Below are positions 34,640 to 42,906 of a DNA stretch of 43,115 bases, in pieces. The translations under genes were made by a program, and so were the position numbers. The DNA is from an uncultured Lentisphaeria bacterium (GTDB lineage Bacteria; Verrucomicrobiota; Lentisphaeria; Victivallales; Victivallaceae), in assembly GCA_949282965.1 (NCBI GenBank), contig CASDQW010000018.1, forward strand, positions 1 to 43,115. Direction: 5' to 3'. The notes beneath the pieces are model-generated. The model was not told the DNA's origin. It did no database searches and was given only the letters and a program-made list of their open reading frames with translations. The stretch's first letter is position 1, and each line of letters begins with the position of its first letter.

Positions 34640-36381
34640 CTGTTTTCTCCTTGTGTAAGGCCGCCGACCGTCAGCTCCAGCGCGATCGGAGCGCCGTTCA
34701 TGCGTTCACACCGGAAATACAGCCGTACCATACCGTCCCGCTCCCCCTTCTCCATCCTTAAACCGGGCAACCGCCCTCCGGGCAAGTCCCGCAAATCGGT
34801 CGGAAATTGCCCCTGATGCTCGATGGCGTACAATTTCAGACGCAGCACCATCGGTATCAGGATTCGATTGGTCAATACGGATTCCAGCAGCGACTGATAC
34901 CACTCTCCTTCCGGAGCCGTAGTCGCCACCGCCAGCAGCGATTCCGGATGGCGACAACCAGCCAGGCGCATGACGAAATCCGCCTCCTGGATTTCTTTTC
35001 GCATCCATTCCATCCGGAATTTCCCTCCGGACATTCGGTACAACCATCCTGTTCTTTTGCCACCGGTCGCCACCCTCTCCCCCAGCCGCGGCAACTGAAT
35101 TCCTTCCAGCGCCGGACGCGCCTCATAACCGGCCAGTTCCGCTTCCAGGAACGACCGTTCCGCACCCCGGATCGGCCAGTATTCCGCCAGCAACGCCCCG
35201 ATGGCGGCGTCAAATCGCACCGCCGCCCCATCCTGCAGATATCGTCCGCCTTCTCCCCGTCCCAGCCAGTTCCGGAGTTTCCGTCCGACTTCGCAGCAAC
35301 GTTGCGCCTCCTCCCAACGTCCGGCGGCAAGCAATCCACGGAAACGCGGCAGGACAACCTCCAACAATATCAGGCGCTGTTCCTGAGGACTCAACCACCG
35401 GAGGGGGGGCGGCGGCGGATTTTCCGCAAATTGCCGCAGCAGCGTCCCCACGGTTTCCGACTGCGCCATTCGCGCGTCCCATTCTCTACTCGCCCGAAAT
35501 TTACCCTCGGTCTTCACCGCCGCGCGCAAAGCGCGATACCAGCGGGAAGCCCCCGAATCGACGGATTCCCCTTCGAAATCGAAGGGAACCAGATTTTCCC
35601 GGGCACTCCATTCCTGCCGGAGCCGGTGATAACTCAGTTCCAGTCCCAGCCATCCTCCTCCCCACAAAACGAGTCCCAGCACCACCGTCCCCCCCACCCC
35701 CCACAACAGCGCCGCCCCCAACGGACGGTCATAACGTACCCGTCGCCGCCAGACCGCCGCCGTCACCACCAGAAAATATATCCCCAGTGCCACCATGACG
35801 CCACCCGCCGCCACCACCGGAAGAGATTTGCCGGGCACGAAAAACAGCAGCAGAATCATGATCGGAAGCACCAACCACGCGCCCAGCAGGCCCCACAGAA
35901 TCAGTCCCCAGACGCCCCCATCCGTCCCTCTCAGGAGTGCGCCGCAGAAAGTGACGGTAAAAACCGTCCATAACAGCAGCAGCCACCAGAGATTTCCCCA
36001 GCACGACCCCCCGCCTCCCAGCGCCAGAAATTCGTGCAGCCGCAACCATCCCAGCAACACCAGCAGCATTCCTCCGAACAACCCGTAACGCACCCGGAAA
36101 ATCGTTTCCGGACGGAGCGGCAGCGTCCACAGCAGCGGCCGCGTTCCCTGCCGGAAGTCCCGCCCGGCACAATCGCCCAGCATCCAGGCAGCCAGCCCCC
36201 CCAGTCCCCAGAGGATCATGGACTGCGCCAGCTCCCGCTCGTCCCGCGTGCAGGAAAACCTGCTTAACCAGAGCGCCGCCAGATACGGCCCCGCTCCCAG
36301 CAGCAACGCCAGCAACAGCGGTACCCACCGGTTGCGCCGGAAATCCGCCCGCAAAAGCACCATCCATGGTTTCATCCTCAT
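34636..36381 (-). CDS. ABC-type membrane protein of a YtrA-type operon
   Basis: A 581-residue membrane protein. The first 260 residues hold about six hydrophobic segments (for example WVPLLLALLLGAGPYLAALWL, LVLPIMILLLFFVP, VVLGLVLWGGGWLGLEL). The rest is a large soluble part with GLARLAE-like helices and near the end LPTDLRDLPGGRLPGLRM. It has no ATPase and is followed directly by an ABC ATPase gene with ATGA overlap, as in YtrABC-like exporters, so it is probably the permease. The ATG at 36381 overlaps the gntR stop (ATGA) and has GGAGG 7 bases upstream; an ATG two codons later also has GAGG close by. The big C-terminal domain, rather like a GspG/pilin-adjacent 'DLRDLPGG' segment, is unusual. 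Substrate unknown. Confidence 0.72.
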   Translation of the reverse strand: MRMKPWMVLLRADFRRNRWVPLLLALLLGAGPYLAALWLSRFSCTRDERELAQSMILWGLGGLAAWMLGDCAGRDFRQGTRPLLWTLPLRPETIFRVRYGLFGGMLLVLLGWLRLHEFLALGGGGSCWGNLWWLLLLWTVFTVTFCGALLRGTDGGVWGLILWGLLGAWLVLPIMILLLFFVPGKSLPVVAAGGVMVALGIYFLVVTAAVWRRRVRYDRPLGAALLWGVGGTVVLGLVLWGGGWLGLELSYHRLRQEWSARENLVPFDFEGESVDSGASRWYRALRAAVKTEGKFRASREWDARMAQSETVGTLLRQFAENPPPPPLRWLSPQEQRLILLEVVLPRFRGLLAAGRWEEAQRCCEVGRKLRNWLGRGEGGRYLQDGAAVRFDAAIGALLAEYWPIRGAERSFLEAELAGYEARPALEGIQLPRLGERVATGGKRTGWLYRMSGGKFRMEWMRKEIQEADFVMRLAGCRHPESLLAVATTAPEGEWYQSLLESVLTNRILIPMVLRLKLYAIEHQGQFPTDLRDLPGGRLPGLRMEKGERDGMVRLYFRCERMNGAPIALELTVGGLTQGENR

Positions 36382-36761
36382 TTCCTCGCCTCCTCCGGTT
36401 GTTCCGGCCAATGGTTCACCGCATTTCGTACTCTTTCCCGGGTGATTCCCAGCCGGTCGGTCCGTTCAAACAACCGCTCCAGCTCCGCCCGGAGCGCCGC
36501 CTCGCGCCGTTCCTCCAGCTCCCCTTCGGCTGCGGCGGCGACAAAATTACCGCCCCCCGGGCGACTCTCCAGCACGCCGTTCTCCTGCAGTTCCCGGTAT
36601 GCCCTGGCCACGGTATTCGGGTTGATCCGCAGCGCCAGCGCCAGTTCCCGCACCGGCGGAATCCGATCGCCCGGACGATACCGGCCACACAGAATTTCCC
36701 CCCGGATCCCATCGCCGATCTGTCGATAGATCGGGATATCCGAGGTCAGGTCAAGTTTCAT
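36378..36761 (-). CDS. GntR-family regulator, YtrA subfamily
   Basis: A 127-residue DNA-binding protein of the short YtrA type. The winged helix is intact: DIPIYRQIGDGIRGEILCGRYRPGDRIPPVRELALALRINPNTVARAYRELQENGVLESRPGGGNFVA (residues 8-74 region). The tail of about 50 residues is helical and serves dimerisation in this subfamily rather than ligand binding in a large domain. YtrA-type regulators usually repress their own operon with an ABC transporter and answer to cell-wall stress in Firmicutes. GGGGAA lies 7-8 bases before the ATG. A palindrome (36777-36796) overlapping the transcription start is a good autoregulatory operator. First gene of the three-gene operon. Confidence 0.93.
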   Translation of the reverse strand: MKLDLTSDIPIYRQIGDGIRGEILCGRYRPGDRIPPVRELALALRINPNTVARAYRELQENGVLESRPGGGNFVAAAAEGELEERREAALRAELERLFERTDRLGITRERVRNAVNHWPEQPEEARK

Positions 36762-36776
36762 GTGCCATTCCCCATG

Positions 36777-36796
36777 TGTATTATTAAGCTAATACA
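36777..36796. promoter_or_regulatory. operator of the GntR regulator
   Basis: TGTATTA (36777-36783), six bases, TAATACA (36790-36796): perfect 7-bp arms. It directly abuts the -10 box of the gntR promoter and covers the predicted transcription start (about 36790), so a bound regulator would block initiation. Confidence 0.75.
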
Positions 36797-36825
36797 ATTA
36801 TACTATAAAAATCATACAGTTGCAA
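36797..36825 (-). promoter_or_regulatory. promoter of the gntR-ABC operon
   Basis: On the minus strand TTGCAA (36825-36820), a 17-bp spacer and TATAAT (36802-36797). Start expected near 36790, inside the palindromic operator. Confidence 0.85.
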
Positions 36826-36884
36826 GCCGTTTTCTTCATATTTTCCATTTTTGGCAAATTTCACGCCATGCCGGGGAAGAGAGC

Positions 36885-36913
36885 TTGCATCCGGAAGTAT
36901 TTCCCTGTAAAGT
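36885..36913 (+). promoter_or_regulatory. promoter of the 221-aa unknown gene
   Basis: TTGCAT (36885-36890), 17-bp spacer, TAAAGT (36908-36913) with TG just upstream of the -10. Start expected near 36920, about 41 bases before the ATG at 36961. Confidence 0.55.
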
Positions 36914-36960
36914 AAAACAGAGTTTTTCGGTGCGAAACCTCGAAATCGAAAGGGAACTCC

Positions 36961-37626
36961 ATGACCGTAGCTTCCTCGGAAACCGGCCGCCGCCCGGCGC
37001 CGAGCCCCATGCCACCGGAATCAGACGCCTCGCTGTGGTTCTATTCTCGACACGACTGGTTTCGGACGATCCGGCTTTTCCGCGGCCTCGAACGCGATAC
37101 GGCCCGCCGGGTCGCCTCCGGCTGCCTCCGCTGCATCCGGAAGGAGCCGGAACTCGCCATCGAACTCGGGCAGACCCCGCAGATCATCCGGTTCACCCCC
37201 GTCTCCGAACGCCGCGGACCGGCGCGGTGGCTGTCGGCCCCCGATTATGTGGGCACCTATTCCCCGGACAGCGCCACCACGGTCAAAATCACGGTTCGCA
37301 ATCTGGACCTTCCCTGCATTCAAGCCGAATGCGGGGAAAGAATGCTGAGCTGCACGGCCCGAAATGCGCCATTCAACGTCGCATTTGCGATCCGCACCGG
37401 ACCAAACGACGACTTGTTTCATATTTTAGAAACATCATGGCGGGAACTTATCGCATCACGCGCCGGCTTCGGCCGCAACCTGCTGGGTGTCCAGCTGCCG
37501 CTCCGGGAAACCGAACAGGCGGCTTTCCCGACTCTATCGGACGAAGAACTCCTGCCGGTCCTGCTGTTGACCTATTTACTCATTTTCCCGCTTGTTCATA
37601 CGGATACGGACAGCGCCGACAGCTGA
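36961..37626 (+). CDS. hypothetical protein, 221 aa
   Basis: Not recognised. A mostly hydrophilic protein whose first 20 residues are Pro/Ser-rich. The middle (DWFRTIRLFRGLERDTARRVASGCLRC, ELGQTPQIIRFTPVSERRG, TTVKITVRNLDLPCIQAECG) has four Cys that might pair or bind metal. The C-terminal 25 residues contain one possible membrane segment (LLPVLLLTYLLIFPLVH), so it may be tail-anchored. GAAAGGGA lies about 5 bases before the ATG. A promoter with TTGCAT/TAAAGT boxes precedes it, divergent from the gntR operon. The 143 bp between its stop and the convergent EamA gene hold nothing I can name. Confidence 0.6.
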   Translation: MTVASSETGRRPAPSPMPPESDASLWFYSRHDWFRTIRLFRGLERDTARRVASGCLRCIRKEPELAIELGQTPQIIRFTPVSERRGPARWLSAPDYVGTYSPDSATTVKITVRNLDLPCIQAECGERMLSCTARNAPFNVAFAIRTGPNDDLFHILETSWRELIASRAGFGRNLLGVQLPLRETEQAAFPTLSDEELLPVLLLTYLLIFPLVHTDTDSADS

Positions 37627-37769
37627 GGCCGCATGTCCGCCCTGATTCGCGAAACCAGGAACAGAGCATGGCAAAAACCGCGTGTGTCCCCTGTCATTCT
37701 CTCCCATCCGGCAGGGACCATATCAGCGGCCCGCCCCCCTCCGGCATCATGGGATCCCGCACAGGGGAT

Positions 37770-38714
37770 TCAACGCCCTTCCGCCGTCCTCCCCTGCACC
37801 GCCTTTCGTTTCGGCCAGGAGGAATAGCTGATTCCCGCAATCACCAGCACGGCGCCGAAGATTTCAAACAGGCTCAGGGTTTCCCCCAGCAGCGCCCACG
37901 CCATGAGAATCGTCATGATCGGCGTCAGGTACTGCATGATCGTCACCAGATTCAGACTGATCCGTCCCATGGCGGCATTCCAGGCGTAAAACCCCAGCGC
38001 CGTCGGAAACACCGCAAGATAGCCCATCAGAATCCAGACCGTGCCGGATTGCGGCAAAACGACTTCATCCATCCGGAAGCAGTTGATGAGCAATAATGAG
38101 AGCGATGCGAACAGCATCGACCAGACCGTCACGGCCAGATCGTTTTCCGGCGTCACGAGCTTCTTCGCGTAGACCGAGGCGATCGACCAGCTCAGCGCCG
38201 AAGCCAGCACCAGCAAGTCTCCCCGGAAACTCGTCGGCGAATAAGTGAGGCCCTGTTCGGTCACCACCCCGATCACGATCATGCAACCGAGTGTTCCGAC
38301 CGCCATGCCGATGCCCTGGCGCCATGAGATTTTCTCGCCGACGAACAGCCCCAGCAGAATCGTCAGCACCGGCGCACTCGACATGATCATCGACGAATTG
38401 ACCGCCGTGGTATAACGCTGCCCCCAGAACAGAAAGACGCTCATCCCGACGAACGAGAACTGACTCAGAACCGCGACGCGCAGATAATCACGTTTCGCCA
38501 ACACGAACAGCGCTCTGCGATTCACCGCCAGGCAGAAGAGAAACAGCAGCAGCCCCCCCGCCCCGAAACGCAGCAGCGAAAGCGTTACCGGATCGACTTT
38601 CGCCTCCTCGCCGCGCATCAGCCACCGGGTCGCCACGTAAACCGTCGCCCAGAGGAACGCCGAAAGAAACGACCAGAATACCCCCGGATTCCAAAACTCT
38701 CTGATGCGTTTCAT
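37770..38714 (-). CDS. EamA-family (DMT) transporter
   Basis: A 314-residue inner-membrane protein with ten membrane helices in two EamA repeats. Repeat one runs from FWSFLSAFLWATVYVATRWL to APVLTILLGLFVGEKISWRQGIGMAVGTLGCMIVIG. Repeat two runs from GDLLVLASALSWSIASVYAKKL to LTPIMTILMAWALLGETLSLFEIFGAVLVIAGI. Members export amino acids, nucleobases or other metabolites; the substrate cannot be read here. The ATG at 38714 is preferred for AAGGA 10 bases upstream; ATGs at 38738 and 38753 are open but lack a site. It begins 48 bp after the stop of the 935-aa lipoprotein gene on the same strand, so it could be read from that transcript. Confidence 0.88.
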   Translation of the reverse strand: MKRIREFWNPGVFWSFLSAFLWATVYVATRWLMRGEEAKVDPVTLSLLRFGAGGLLLFLFCLAVNRRALFVLAKRDYLRVAVLSQFSFVGMSVFLFWGQRYTTAVNSSMIMSSAPVLTILLGLFVGEKISWRQGIGMAVGTLGCMIVIGVVTEQGLTYSPTSFRGDLLVLASALSWSIASVYAKKLVTPENDLAVTVWSMLFASLSLLLINCFRMDEVVLPQSGTVWILMGYLAVFPTALGFYAWNAAMGRISLNLVTIMQYLTPIMTILMAWALLGETLSLFEIFGAVLVIAGISYSSWPKRKAVQGRTAEGR

Positions 38715-38762
38715 GCCCGTACTTTCCTTATGACTCATTGGTATACCGTCCACTATGCAGGT

Positions 38763-41570
38763 TTATTCGGAGTCTCCGAACGGAATAAAACAAATATGCC
38801 CGCTGGTTTTCCCGTTGACGGTCCGGCACTCCCAGAGCCGCCAGAATAACGAAACGCGCCGGTCCCCGCCGTTTCTCTGCAACGAAAAGAACGGAAGCAG
38901 CGTTTCACTCTTTTCCCCGTCCCGCCGATAGCGATACAAATACCGCAGAATGCGCACCTCCTCCCGGTCGTCCGAAGCGAAGCCGTCCGCCAGTATCCAC
39001 GCCGCATTCCATCGGGAAGCCGATTCCGTACGTCTGACGTCGAAGAGCCAGGTGCCGTATTCCCGCACCCCGCACTCCCGGATGCGCTCGCCGTAAAGCG
39101 AATTCAGACACGTCTGAAGCGCTTCCGCCGAGTTCATATCAGATGTCGCAATGGCAAGTCCAAGTTCGGCCGAGACTTCAGACAATCTCTTCTGCGAAGA
39201 GAGCAGCATCGCCCGCTGTTTTTCCAGCCGGTTATAATCCCATTTCAGCGCACCCAGCATGGTCTGAAGGTACCCTTTCGGTACGACAGATGCGGCCTTG
39301 CGGCAGGCGTCCTCGTGATCCAGAACCGACGTCTTTCCCGTTTCCGCTTTCAAAGCCTGTTCCACCAGCGGCCGCCGAACATGCAGGCGCATTTCCAGCT
39401 CCGCCAGTTGCCGCAGGTCATGAATCCGCGTCCGCAGCAGAGTGCGCAGCCGATTCAAACGCGCCGCCTCACCCGGCTTGACCGCCACCAGAACCGTCTC
39501 GTCTTCCTGATGATACAATCCCAGCAGAACTCCCAGCCAGGATTGATGGACGAAAGAACGGAGATCCAGCACCTCATTCGCTTCACAGACGACAGCGGCA
39601 TCGCGGTCTCGTTGCTTCCGGGAGGCCATCCAGCCGACAGGAAAAAGGAAAAAGCGGTCCTTTTCCATGGCACTGTCTTTGACGTAAGTCAAAAGCGGTA
39701 TGGAAAGGAATGTACTCTCCTCCTTCGACCGGCTGTATATGCTCAGCAGAGCAAGAGAAAACCACGTCCCATCCTGTTTGCACAGAAGTGGCAAACACCC
39801 TCCGCTCCAGCTCGTCCGGACGGGCAGACGGCATGCCGGAATCGCATCCGTCAGAAAGGCGCGCAGCGACTCCCCGTCTGTAACGCTCTCCGGCAAAGCA
39901 AGTTCCGGATTTATCTTTCGAAGTTCGGCAAGGACCTCCTCCCGGTCGATCCGATTCCCTGCCGCACGGGAAGCGGCGAACAATTGCCGCACCGCCTCCC
40001 ATTCCGGCGAGGCGGCGTATTGTTTCGTACGCACGACACGCCCGAGCAGCGGCAGGGCGAAGACGCTGGTTCGCTCCACGATGGGACTGGCTTCCCATGT
40101 CCGCAGCTGCCGTTTCTGAAAGCGGCAAATGCCCAGAAAATGGAACGTCTGTTCGCGGTCCGCGACATTCCGGTAATAAGGGAAGCAGCCCAAAAAACGG
40201 AACGTCTGCTCCGTCGGAGAACTTTCCCGGTGAAACAGCGGTACCAGTCCGAAATAGCATTCCTCCTGCGGAACGGCTTGATCCCGGAGCGCCGTCCGGA
40301 GTTGTTGGAGCTCAGCTTCGTTTTCGGGAAACTTACCCTGATAGCCGATTTTTTCCAGCTGATAAGTCAGATAGGGGCGATGAGCCAGAATCTTATCCAT
40401 TTTCCCGGAATTCAGCCGGGAAAGGTCGCACTCTTTCTGCCAGTGAAAAATGCTCCGGGTCCCGGCGTATCCGAGCAGCCCGAACAGTCGAAACGACTGC
40501 CCCACCACCCTTTGGCCCGGCGCAAACATGGGATTGACTTCCGGCGGGTTGCGAAATTCCTGCCGGTGTCTGATATAGACCGGCCCGAGAAGGGAGAGCA
40601 TGCCGTCGTCATCCCACGCCGCAAGCGGACTGATGAACCGTTTCCCGTCCCGGGAAATGCTGTAAAGCGGAAACAAATAATGATCCCAGACATCCCGATA
40701 GCGGAAAATCGGCAGCAAGCCGAAGGTCTGGTCGGAGCCATCCCACCAGAACGGTCCGACATAACCGAGTCCATCCGAGATATACCGCGCGATCGGAAAA
40801 AGGCCGCACGATTTTCCCTGCCACCAGAACGGACCGGCATACTGAGGGTCATCCGCTTTCGTGGAAAAGCGGACCAGCGGAAAGAGCCCGCCGGAAGTGT
40901 GTTCATCCCCGCGATACCACCAGAAGGGTATAACGGAATTAATGCCGGCACCGAACCAGGCGACCGGAAAGATCCCCCAGCGGTCTCCCCGCCGCCAGAA
41001 CAGCGTATAATATGCCAGCTGATCCGGATCCTGCGGGCTATGGAAGAGCGGCGCCACGCCGAAGCCGGCGCGATTCCAGTAGGCATTCGCCAGCCAGCCG
41101 TCGCCGTTGACCGGATTCCAGGCGCAGAGCGGAAACAGCACGGCATATTCATTCCCCTCCTGATTGAAGAAGGGGCGCACCGCGAATCCGTAGGGGTCGC
41201 TGTCGATCATCGGCCAGAGCACCGAGGTGTAGAGGTTGTTCCGGTAGAAGAAGGGCCAGAGGTTGATCAGCGAGTCGTCCAGCGGGGCGAGCTGCTCTTC
41301 TGGAACGCGCGCCGCAAAACCCTCGATCCGTTCCTGACGGGGTTTGGCATAACTGTCCAGCGCGCCGGACATGCGGGTCATGCGTTCGCTGGACGCGCAG
41401 GAAGCGAGCAGCAGCACGGCAGAAAGGCCTCCCAGCGTAAAAAGTACATTGGGGGGAAACAGACTTCGCAGGGGAATGAACGCCGGGAATGATTGCCGTT
41501 TCGCGCGGGTTCGCCGCCGGGCAGCAACGGAGGCTATGGAGGCTCTAAAAGGCACTAACCAGATGAACAT
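38763..41570 (-). CDS. large lipoprotein built from short Phe-Pro-rich repeats
   Basis: A 935-residue exported lipoprotein of a family I do not recognise. A long basic N-terminus (about 40 residues) precedes the hydrophobic core, which ends in a lipobox (LASC, Cys58). Residues about 95-330 consist of about fifteen units of 10-25 residues sharing a hydrophobic-x-Pro-hydrophobic-aromatic core, such as GLFPLVRF, GPFWWQGKSC, GLFPIARY, GPFWWDGSDQ, GLLPIFRY and LFPLYSI. Similar units return near 430-490, 600-650 and at the end (LLPFFSL, ICFIPFG). This suggests a beta-rich repeat fold, perhaps a propeller or solenoid. GAGGAG lies 9 bases before the ATG, which begins 3 bases after the stop of the 194-aa gene: one operon. 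Probably faces the periplasm or cell surface. Confidence 0.75.
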   Translation of the reverse strand: MFIWLVPFRASIASVAARRRTRAKRQSFPAFIPLRSLFPPNVLFTLGGLSAVLLLASCASSERMTRMSGALDSYAKPRQERIEGFAARVPEEQLAPLDDSLINLWPFFYRNNLYTSVLWPMIDSDPYGFAVRPFFNQEGNEYAVLFPLCAWNPVNGDGWLANAYWNRAGFGVAPLFHSPQDPDQLAYYTLFWRRGDRWGIFPVAWFGAGINSVIPFWWYRGDEHTSGGLFPLVRFSTKADDPQYAGPFWWQGKSCGLFPIARYISDGLGYVGPFWWDGSDQTFGLLPIFRYRDVWDHYLFPLYSISRDGKRFISPLAAWDDDGMLSLLGPVYIRHRQEFRNPPEVNPMFAPGQRVVGQSFRLFGLLGYAGTRSIFHWQKECDLSRLNSGKMDKILAHRPYLTYQLEKIGYQGKFPENEAELQQLRTALRDQAVPQEECYFGLVPLFHRESSPTEQTFRFLGCFPYYRNVADREQTFHFLGICRFQKRQLRTWEASPIVERTSVFALPLLGRVVRTKQYAASPEWEAVRQLFAASRAAGNRIDREEVLAELRKINPELALPESVTDGESLRAFLTDAIPACRLPVRTSWSGGCLPLLCKQDGTWFSLALLSIYSRSKEESTFLSIPLLTYVKDSAMEKDRFFLFPVGWMASRKQRDRDAAVVCEANEVLDLRSFVHQSWLGVLLGLYHQEDETVLVAVKPGEAARLNRLRTLLRTRIHDLRQLAELEMRLHVRRPLVEQALKAETGKTSVLDHEDACRKAASVVPKGYLQTMLGALKWDYNRLEKQRAMLLSSQKRLSEVSAELGLAIATSDMNSAEALQTCLNSLYGERIRECGVREYGTWLFDVRRTESASRWNAAWILADGFASDDREEVRILRYLYRYRRDGEKSETLLPFFSLQRNGGDRRVSLFWRLWECRTVNGKTSGHICFIPFGDSE

Positions 41571-41573
41571 CAA

Positions 41574-42158
41574 TCATTTCTCCTCATCTCGAACGGATTC
41601 AAGGACGCGCCATCTGGACACCCAGTCAATCCCGGAAACGGTAACGTCGCCGAGCGTGAAAACGAGTTCCCGCCCGCCTTCCTCAAACGATTCGGGGACG
41701 AAAGGCACCGTAAAACATTCCGCACGGCCCGGTTCACGAATGGCAACACTCCCGTCGGCACACGCCACCACTTCTCCGAAATGGTTGTCCCGGCCGACTT
41801 CCCGCCCCCCGGAGTCGCAGCGGACGATCTCCACCAGCAGATTCTTGCCCGGCAGCGTTTCCGGACGGATTTCCGGTCTGGGCGGCGCCGGCTCGAACGA
41901 ATCCGGAAACGTGTCGTCCCAGGTCGCGACTTCGCCGGTGGCGCAGATGCGGAACCAGATCACCTCCGGCTCCCGCGGATCGCCGGTGAGGACCAGACAG
42001 CGCCGGCCCTTTTTCAAATAAAGAACGGAATTTCCGGTTTCATCGGTGCCGTACAGATCCTCCTTCGGCGCCATGCAGCTCCCCGCATCGACTCCGCAGG
42101 GGTAATGCTCCAGGGTCATTTCCTCTTCGGACACTGCAACATACTGATCGGAAGCCAC
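41574..42158 (-). CDS. hypothetical protein, 194 aa, partner of the repeat lipoprotein
   Basis: Not recognised. An acidic, soluble protein without signal peptide or membrane segment. Short beta-rich blocks are visible (GNSVLYLKKGRRCLVLTGDP, VIWFRICATGEVATWDD, KNLLVEIVRCDSGGREVG, RELVFTLGDVTVSGIDWVSRW). The start is a GTG at 42158 with AAAGGAG 10-12 bases upstream; no ATG fits. It is the first gene of the operon with the 935-aa lipoprotein and possibly the EamA transporter, read from the TTGTAA/TATAAT promoter at 42210-42238. Confidence 0.65.
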   Translation of the reverse strand: MASDQYVAVSEEEMTLEHYPCGVDAGSCMAPKEDLYGTDETGNSVLYLKKGRRCLVLTGDPREPEVIWFRICATGEVATWDDTFPDSFEPAPPRPEIRPETLPGKNLLVEIVRCDSGGREVGRDNHFGEVVACADGSVAIREPGRAECFTVPFVPESFEEGGRELVFTLGDVTVSGIDWVSRWRVLESVRDEEK

Positions 42159-42209
42159 GAAAAATATGCTCCTTTCCCACCCGGATACGGGCCTGATTTC
42201 ACCTCATTT

Positions 42210-42238
42210 ATTATACTCTCTGTGGTCGATGATTACAA
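42210..42238 (-). promoter_or_regulatory. promoter of the repeat-lipoprotein operon
   Basis: On the minus strand TTGTAA (42238-42233), a 17-bp spacer and TATAAT (42215-42210). Start expected near 42203, about 45 bases before the GTG start codon. Confidence 0.75.
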
Positions 42239-42515
42239 GCATCGGCAACGACATGATCTTTCCGGCGTTTTCCCTGACCGGAATGGATGTTCGCCCGGTC
42301 CCTGCCTCCTGCGCTTCTGCCGGAAATCGTTACCGTACTTTTTTACGACCGTTTTCGTCATCATACAACAGGAAGAATTTCCCTCTCCTGCCGGAATCGG
42401 TTGGAACGAACTGATTGTTTTAAAATCAGGGAAATACAGCAGACGCCACAACCACCGCACCAGCCGAATCCTGCAAAAAAAGTCGCAATATACGCTATTT
42501 TTTTTTTATATTGTC

Positions 42516-42543
42516 TTGCTTTTCGATAAACCATGTATATACT
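42516..42543 (+). promoter_or_regulatory. promoter toward the right-edge genes
   Basis: TTGCTT (42516-42521), 16-bp spacer, TATACT (42538-42543). Start expected near 42550. An inverted repeat (CAATATA...TATATTG, 42486-42513) lies just upstream of the -35 box. Confidence 0.55.
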
Positions 42544-42666
42544 AATAATGGAAACTGGACTGAATCAATGTCTTTTTCTCCAGGTAGGTAAAAAACATTG
42601 ATGCAGATCATCATGCAACCGATATCGTGGTGGTGCAAGACCAGCTGGTCTGTCGGAGCGATCCCC

Positions 42667-42813
42667 ATGAACGGAAAATATCATATTCATCAGAAGTTGT
42701 TCAGCCAGAATCCCCCGGCCCATTGCCGGCATGAGGCGCATTTTTCAGAGCCGCAAGTCAGTTCCATTCGGAACAACGCTCAAACTCCCGCCATACCGTC
42801 ACGCCCAGGATAA
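42667..42813 (+). CDS. possible small protein, 48 aa
   Basis: A 48-codon frame (MNGKYHIHQKLFSQNPPAHC...) with GGAG 8 bases before the ATG, lying between the promoter at 42516 and the right-edge gene. It is His-rich (six His) with one Cys and has no membrane segment or known family. It may be a real small protein or a chance frame in a long leader. Confidence 0.25.
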   Translation: MNGKYHIHQKLFSQNPPAHCRHEAHFSEPQVSSIRNNAQTPAIPSRPG

Positions 42814-42906
42814 GGCTTGCGACGTTTTCAGATTTTTGAAAACTGGCGCGTCGAGAGGGCACGCGGTCCGGTTGAAACGCTTATAACAGGGAAACAGCAT
42901 TGAAAC

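Larger units (their letters stand above)
42159..42906. other. 748-bp region between the divergent lipoprotein operon and the right-edge gene
   Basis: It holds the minus-strand promoter at 42210-42238, a T-run inside an inverted repeat (CAATATA 42486-42492, TATATTG 42507-42513), the plus-strand promoter at 42516-42543 and a possible 48-codon gene at 42667. Between about 42245 and 42480 I see no supported gene: several open frames overlap there with no ribosome site or family. The leader between 42820 and 42900 is GC-rich but matches no riboswitch I know. Confidence 0.5.

Noticed and set aside
39315..41492. 725-codon open frame on the plus strand
   Set aside because: Opposite the repeat lipoprotein gene; no start site, no domain, and the minus-strand gene has a signal peptide and ribosome site.
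42820..42906. Riboswitch before the right-edge gene
   Set aside because: The GC-rich leader has some pairing potential but no conserved core of a riboswitch class that I know.
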